From the NCBI RefSeq assembly GCF_000725345.1, contig NZ_CP008852.1:3650001-3714000 (forward strand): DNA of 64,000 bases, written 5' to 3'. The notes beneath the pieces were generated by a model. The model was not told where the DNA came from. It made no database searches and saw nothing but the letters and a program-made list of their open reading frames with translations. The stretch comes from Pelosinus sp. UFO1. GTDB lineage: Bacteria; Bacillota; Negativicutes; DSM-13327. The position numbers and the translations under genes are program-made. Below, in pieces: positions 61,005-64,000 of the stretch (its first letter is position 1; each line of letters starts with the position of its first letter).

Positions 61005-61348
61005 TTAAATATTTGTCCGACTGACCTGAATTATAAGCTCTGCGGCCATCTTCTCTCTTCGAGAAAGTTTGTCTGCGATCCCTATAGTGTCTTTTTTTCG
61101 CTTAGACAGCTTCGCAACCATAATCAGCCCGCTCGCCCCTAAACCCACGATAATTCCTGCACAACTGCCACCACAAGAACCACACACGCCTGTGCAGGCC
61201 GCATATGCAACTGGCAATAAATGACATAAGCCTGTTCGGGGGTCTTCATAATACTGCTTGCAGATTTAGTTAAAGATGCTACTAATTCACGCTTCTGTTC
61301 TTTACTTAACTTAGCTGCTTCAATTGTGATTACTGGCATTTGTTTCAC
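61005..61348 (-). pseudogene. 4-oxalocrotonate tautomerase N-terminus joined to another gene's tail
   Basis: From the ATG near 61337 the minus strand encodes MPVITIEAAKLSKEQKRELV, then ASLTKSASSIMKTPEQAYVI, a normal tautomerase start with catalytic Pro1. The tautomerase sequence then stops about 20 residues short of the usual 62. In the next frame an unrelated sequence follows: LLPVAYAACTGVCGSCGGSC, AGIIVGLGASGLIMVAKLSK and a basic tail to 61005, like the end of a small cysteine-rich membrane protein. I infer a deletion that fused two truncated genes. Confidence 0.6.
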
Positions 61349-61473
61349 TCCTTACCATGTTGTTGATTAATAATGGTAGCCCCGCTTTGCTAAAAAGCTC
61401 CCTCAATAAATAATACATACTTCTTTCCTCTCGCATAATACTAATCCTTATTTAGTGGTGTTTGCTAAAAAAA

Positions 61474-62022
61474 TCAAAGTATGTTTTTCCCCAATGCTTC
61501 AGCTCTCTTTAGTCCGTCAGTTTTCAGAATATCATCTTTATCATGAAGACCCGGTACAATGATTACGCCGCTATCCTTCCAACCCAGGAATCTAGCAATT
61601 AGTTTATAGGACGTAACAATACCCTCGTAATTAGATTCATCTTTATCGCCTCCGGTGACTAGAAGTGCGCAGTCCTTTATCTTTAATGTCCTCTTTGAAA
61701 TTAAAAATGAATAGAACTTGTCAATAGCAGCTTTCAGCTGTGCCGGAAACGAGAACCAGTACATTGGTGTTGCGAACACAATCATATCGGCTTGCTCCAA
61801 AAGCGGCGCAAGCTCACTAAAATCGTCCGGAATCGAACAAGCTGTACCCTTTTTGAAACAAGTCTGACAGTCTATACATCCCTTAATTCTTTTATCGGCG
61901 GTTGCATATTTTACAGTCGTGTGTCCCGCCTGCTGGGCGCCGGCAATAAATGCATCTGCCAGCTTATCGCTATTGCCACCTTTTCTAGGGCTACCTGTTA
62001 AGACGAGTATATTTTTTAACAT
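61474..62022 (-). CDS. Flavodoxin-fold NAD(P)H-dependent oxidoreductase
   Basis: 182 residues. NILVLTGSPRKGGNSDKLAD is the FMN phosphate loop; GCIDCQTCFKKGTACSIPDD holds the cysteine cluster; MIVFATPMYWFSFPAQLKAA contacts flavin. It belongs to the same family as the protein at 1614 but is not a close copy. It is divergent from an HxlR gene, its probable regulator. Confidence 0.9.
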   Translation of the reverse strand: MLKNILVLTGSPRKGGNSDKLADAFIAGAQQAGHTTVKYATADKRIKGCIDCQTCFKKGTACSIPDDFSELAPLLEQADMIVFATPMYWFSFPAQLKAAIDKFYSFLISKRTLKIKDCALLVTGGDKDESNYEGIVTSYKLIARFLGWKDSGVIIVPGLHDKDDILKTDGLKRAEALGKNIL

Positions 62023-62178
62023 ATATAGATTCCTCCTTTAATTAACTCCCAATTTCTTCATTTGCATAGCCTGGAATGCTCCACAACTGTTGGGCTCCTT
62101 CGATTACAGGCATTGTCATTCCTCCTATAAGTTGTTGGTTGTTTTATCTAATTATATGTGTTACTCTTTCAATATAAA

Positions 62179-62203
62179 AGTATGCACTTTTGCGGTAGAT
62201 ACT
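62179..62203. promoter_or_regulatory. Candidate HxlR operator
   Basis: AGTAT-N15-ATACT, the same arms and spacing as at 1516-1540; in opposite orientation 18 of 25 bases agree. A direct repeat AGATACTATA (62197-62206 and 62216-62225) overlaps it. Confidence 0.6.
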
Positions 62204-62243
62204 ATATACCAAGGAAGATACTATACTAAAGGAGAGTGTCGAT

Positions 62244-62594
62244 ATGGAAAAATGTGAGGAAATTAACTTCGATTGCCCTGTAATATATACTTTGTCTGTG
62301 CTCGGTGGCAAATGGAAGTGGTTAATCATTTATATATTATCCGCGCACGGGATCTTAAGATACGGGGAGTTGAAGAGAAAACTCCCAGGTATTACTCACA
62401 AAATGCTGAGCCAACAACTTAAAGAATTAGAAACTGATCAATTGATTGATCGCAAAGAATATCACCAAATTCCGCCTAAAGTTGAATACTCTTTAACCCA
62501 AAAAGGAGAGACACTCGTTCCTATTTTGGACCTCATGTGTGACTGGGGCGAATTGAATTGGCCAAAGGCCAACCTTAGCTTTCCGAAGGAATAG
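62244..62594 (+). CDS. HxlR family transcriptional regulator
   Basis: 116 residues. CPVIYTLSVLGGKWKWLIIY is the family signature with its sensing Cys. GITHKMLSQQLKELETDQLI and QIPPKVEYSLTQKGETLVPI follow. AAAGGAGAG precedes the ATG. It is divergent from a flavodoxin-type reductase. Confidence 0.93.
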   Translation: MEKCEEINFDCPVIYTLSVLGGKWKWLIIYILSAHGILRYGELKRKLPGITHKMLSQQLKELETDQLIDRKEYHQIPPKVEYSLTQKGETLVPILDLMCDWGELNWPKANLSFPKE

Positions 62595-62610
62595 TGCATT
62601 TTAAATATGG

Positions 62611-62670
62611 CAAAAACACTAAAGAGAAACTCTGCATCTTTTTGTGCTGAGTTTCTCTTTAGTGTTTTTG
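62611..62670 (+). terminator. Long perfect terminator hairpin after the HxlR gene
   Basis: 22-bp perfect arms (CAAAAACACTAAAGAG... and ...CTCTTTAGTGTTTTTG) with a 16-nt loop. It probably ends transcription in both directions. Confidence 0.9.
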
Positions 62671-62777
62671 ACTATAATAGTTTTAGATACTTTTACAACA
62701 TTCTTCCTGAAAACATATTAAGTTCTAAAGATTATAACAGCTATACTATCGGCTACCAGAAAGCGAATGTGTTATAT

Positions 62778-63359
62778 TCATCTAAAGCCCATTGCATGTT
62801 TTACAATCTCCATTTTTTCTATAGAGGTCAGCTTCTCTAAAAGTTTAAAAGCTACGCCTGAAGCAGTTTCAGGACAATAGGAGGTAATGATATTTTTATC
62901 CTCGACGATAGGCTCATTTACTACATCAACACCAAATTCTTTCAACTGCTTTTGACGATATGCATCCCGCAAATGATAGGTAGTGGCTTTTCGTCCCATT
63001 AACACTCCACTTTTCCCCACGGGCAGCGCCGCTACGCAAACTGTAGCAATTATTTTTCCTTGTTTATCAAACTCACGAATAAGATTCAAAAATCGTTCAT
63101 CATAGGCTTCTTCGTAGAATCCGAATTCCTCAAACCCGCCCGGAATTGCCAAAGCGTCATAATCATTAACATTTATTTCATCAATTATTTTATCAACTAA
63201 AATTGGAATGTTAAAGGTGCTGGTTACCTCTTTTTGAAAGCCACATGTGACAACTGGCACATCAAACCCATAGTCATTTCTCGCCCATCCCATGACATCA
63301 ACAAAAACGCTGAATTCCATGGTTTCAAATCCTTTCAGCACAAACAATAATGTTTTCAT
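62778..63359 (-). CDS. DJ-1/PfpI family protein
   Basis: 193 residues. KTLLFVLKGFETMEFSVFVD, YDALAIPGGFEEFGFYEEAY and the nucleophile elbow KIIATVCVAALPVGKSGVLM with its Cys give the class I glutamine-amidotransferase-like fold. GRKATTYHLRDAYRQKQL follows. Members act as glyoxalases, chaperone-like proteins or thiol sensors. Possibly linked to the neighbouring electrophile-responsive HxlR pair. Confidence 0.9.
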   Translation of the reverse strand: MKTLLFVLKGFETMEFSVFVDVMGWARNDYGFDVPVVTCGFQKEVTSTFNIPILVDKIIDEINVNDYDALAIPGGFEEFGFYEEAYDERFLNLIREFDKQGKIIATVCVAALPVGKSGVLMGRKATTYHLRDAYRQKQLKEFGVDVVNEPIVEDKNIITSYCPETASGVAFKLLEKLTSIEKMEIVKHAMGFR

Positions 63360-63423
63360 TGAATCTCCCCCATAAATGATAAATTGCCATCTTTAAAATA
63401 TACGATTCCCTCCCTGGGGTTTT

Positions 63424-64000
63424 CTATAAGCTCTCTTTTATAGCTCCAATTTCACTTAAGAAATTTACAACATGTGAATACCAGTTATCACGAGCATGCA
63501 CAAACGAACTATGACCATCTATTCCAGATGTTGGTAATGAAATGAACCTTGCTTGCCCGCCATTACCTACATAGACGTTTACCATTGCTTGAGCAAGAGA
63601 CGGTCCAAAGTAATGATCATTCACTGAATATAGCCATATCGTAGGCACCCTTGAAGTTTTCCCATAATGAGCCATCGAATTAATTAAGTTTTTCTCATCG
63701 CGTACTAAGTCTGGGGCATAAGACCCCCTCCCACCAGCGAAGTTTACAATCCCAATAACACCATCAATATGTAGCGCCCCTGCAGCAATCACAGAATGCC
63801 CTCCTGTAGATTGCCCTAATAAAACGATTCTCTTGCTGTCGACATACTGCTTAGTTTTCATATATTCAACAGTAGCGCTAATATCTTTTGCCGCTTCTAA
63901 CCCTGATTTAGTATAATTACGCGTCCCATCTGCATAAACCTTGTTTTCAACATATTCCCCTTCCGAACTACCGAAACCTCGACGTACAACAAATACTACT
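63424..64000 (-). CDS. Alpha/beta hydrolase, partial at right edge
   Basis: The frame is open from 63424 to the end of the window (about 192 residues seen), with the N-terminus beyond it. VFVVRRGFGSSEGEYVENKV opens the visible part, RIVLLGQSTGGHSVIAAGAL carries the nucleophile Ser (GxSxG), PTIWLYSVNDHYFGP the Asp, and DGHSSFVHARDNWYSHV the His. It resembles dienelactone-hydrolase or prolyl-oligopeptidase-type esterases. Substrate unknown. Confidence 0.85.
   Translation of the reverse strand, partial: VVFVVRRGFGSSEGEYVENKVYADGTRNYTKSGLEAAKDISATVEYMKTKQYVDSKRIVLLGQSTGGHSVIAAGALHIDGVIGIVNFAGGRGSYAPDLVRDEKNLINSMAHYGKTSRVPTIWLYSVNDHYFGPSLAQAMVNVYVGNGGQARFISLPTSGIDGHSSFVHARDNWYSHVVNFLSEIGAIKESL

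Overview
The window looks like chromosome from an anaerobic, low-GC, diderm Firmicute of the Negativicutes, with a Sporomusaceae/Pelosinus-type genome the best guess. Points in favour are a hybrid-cluster protein of the strict-anaerobe cysteine spacing, an arabinose-5-phosphate isomerase (KDO/LPS precursor) inside a PTS sorbitol operon, an AsmA/TamB-like envelope protein, strong AGGAGG-type ribosome binding sites, and many small transcription units each with its own HxlR, MarR, PadR, LysR, IclR, WYL or MocR regulator. I see no rRNA, tRNA, CRISPR array, phage or intact insertion sequence.

Layout. 0-4.5 kb: ABM monooxygenase (cut by the left edge), TPR gene fragment, transposase remnant, HxlR/flavodoxin pair, TIGR00027-type methyltransferase, Vat-like acetyltransferase. 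4.7-10.2 kb: sugar-acid cluster matching E. coli yagEF/yjhGH (YjhG-type dehydratase, GntP permease, KDG-type aldolase) with a divergent IclR regulator and two strong palindromes. 10.4-20 kb: AsmA-like protein, small hypotheticals, a divergent FtsH, membrane proteins. 20-25 kb: SagB-type nitroreductase, QueG-like Fe-S protein, LysR, and a PPOX/MocR divergent pair. 25.1-31.5 kb: complete sorbitol operon on the minus strand (SorC regulator, small ORF, srlD, gutM, srlA, srlE, srlB, transaldolase-like gene, gutQ). 32-38.5 kb: methyltransferases, split permease with PadR regulator, and an unusual soluble chemoreceptor-signalling/peptide-binding fusion. 38.6-43.4 kb: tartrate dehydratase cluster (ttdA, ttdB, yhcH-like, GudP-like transporter) with divergent LysR. 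44.1-44.6 kb: a guanidine-I (ykkC) riboswitch ahead of an unassigned small membrane protein. 45-64 kb: oxidoreductases, diguanylate cyclase, TPR and GNAT proteins, WYL-SDR-NTF2-Dabb unit, SRPBCC-MarR unit, quinone oxidoreductase, hcp with an HcpR-like site, 3D-domain protein, DedA protein, a broken tautomerase, a second HxlR/flavodoxin pair, DJ-1/PfpI protein, and an alpha/beta hydrolase cut by the right edge.

Two families of interspersed sequence run through the intergenic DNA. One is a composite repeat built from a GGGACGGTTCTTTTGAGTC module, an AT-rich linker, and a CTCCTGCAAGG...CTTTGCAGGAG hairpin, found roughly twenty times in whole or in part. The other consists of orphan 3' ends of a REP-associated (Y1/RAYT-type) transposase gene, each ending in a GATCTAGTGGGACAG junction. 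No intact transposase lies in the window. The most interesting signals are the receptor/peptide-binding fusion, the riboswitch with its unknown client, the repeat/transposase-tail system, and several operator motifs that occur in matching pairs.
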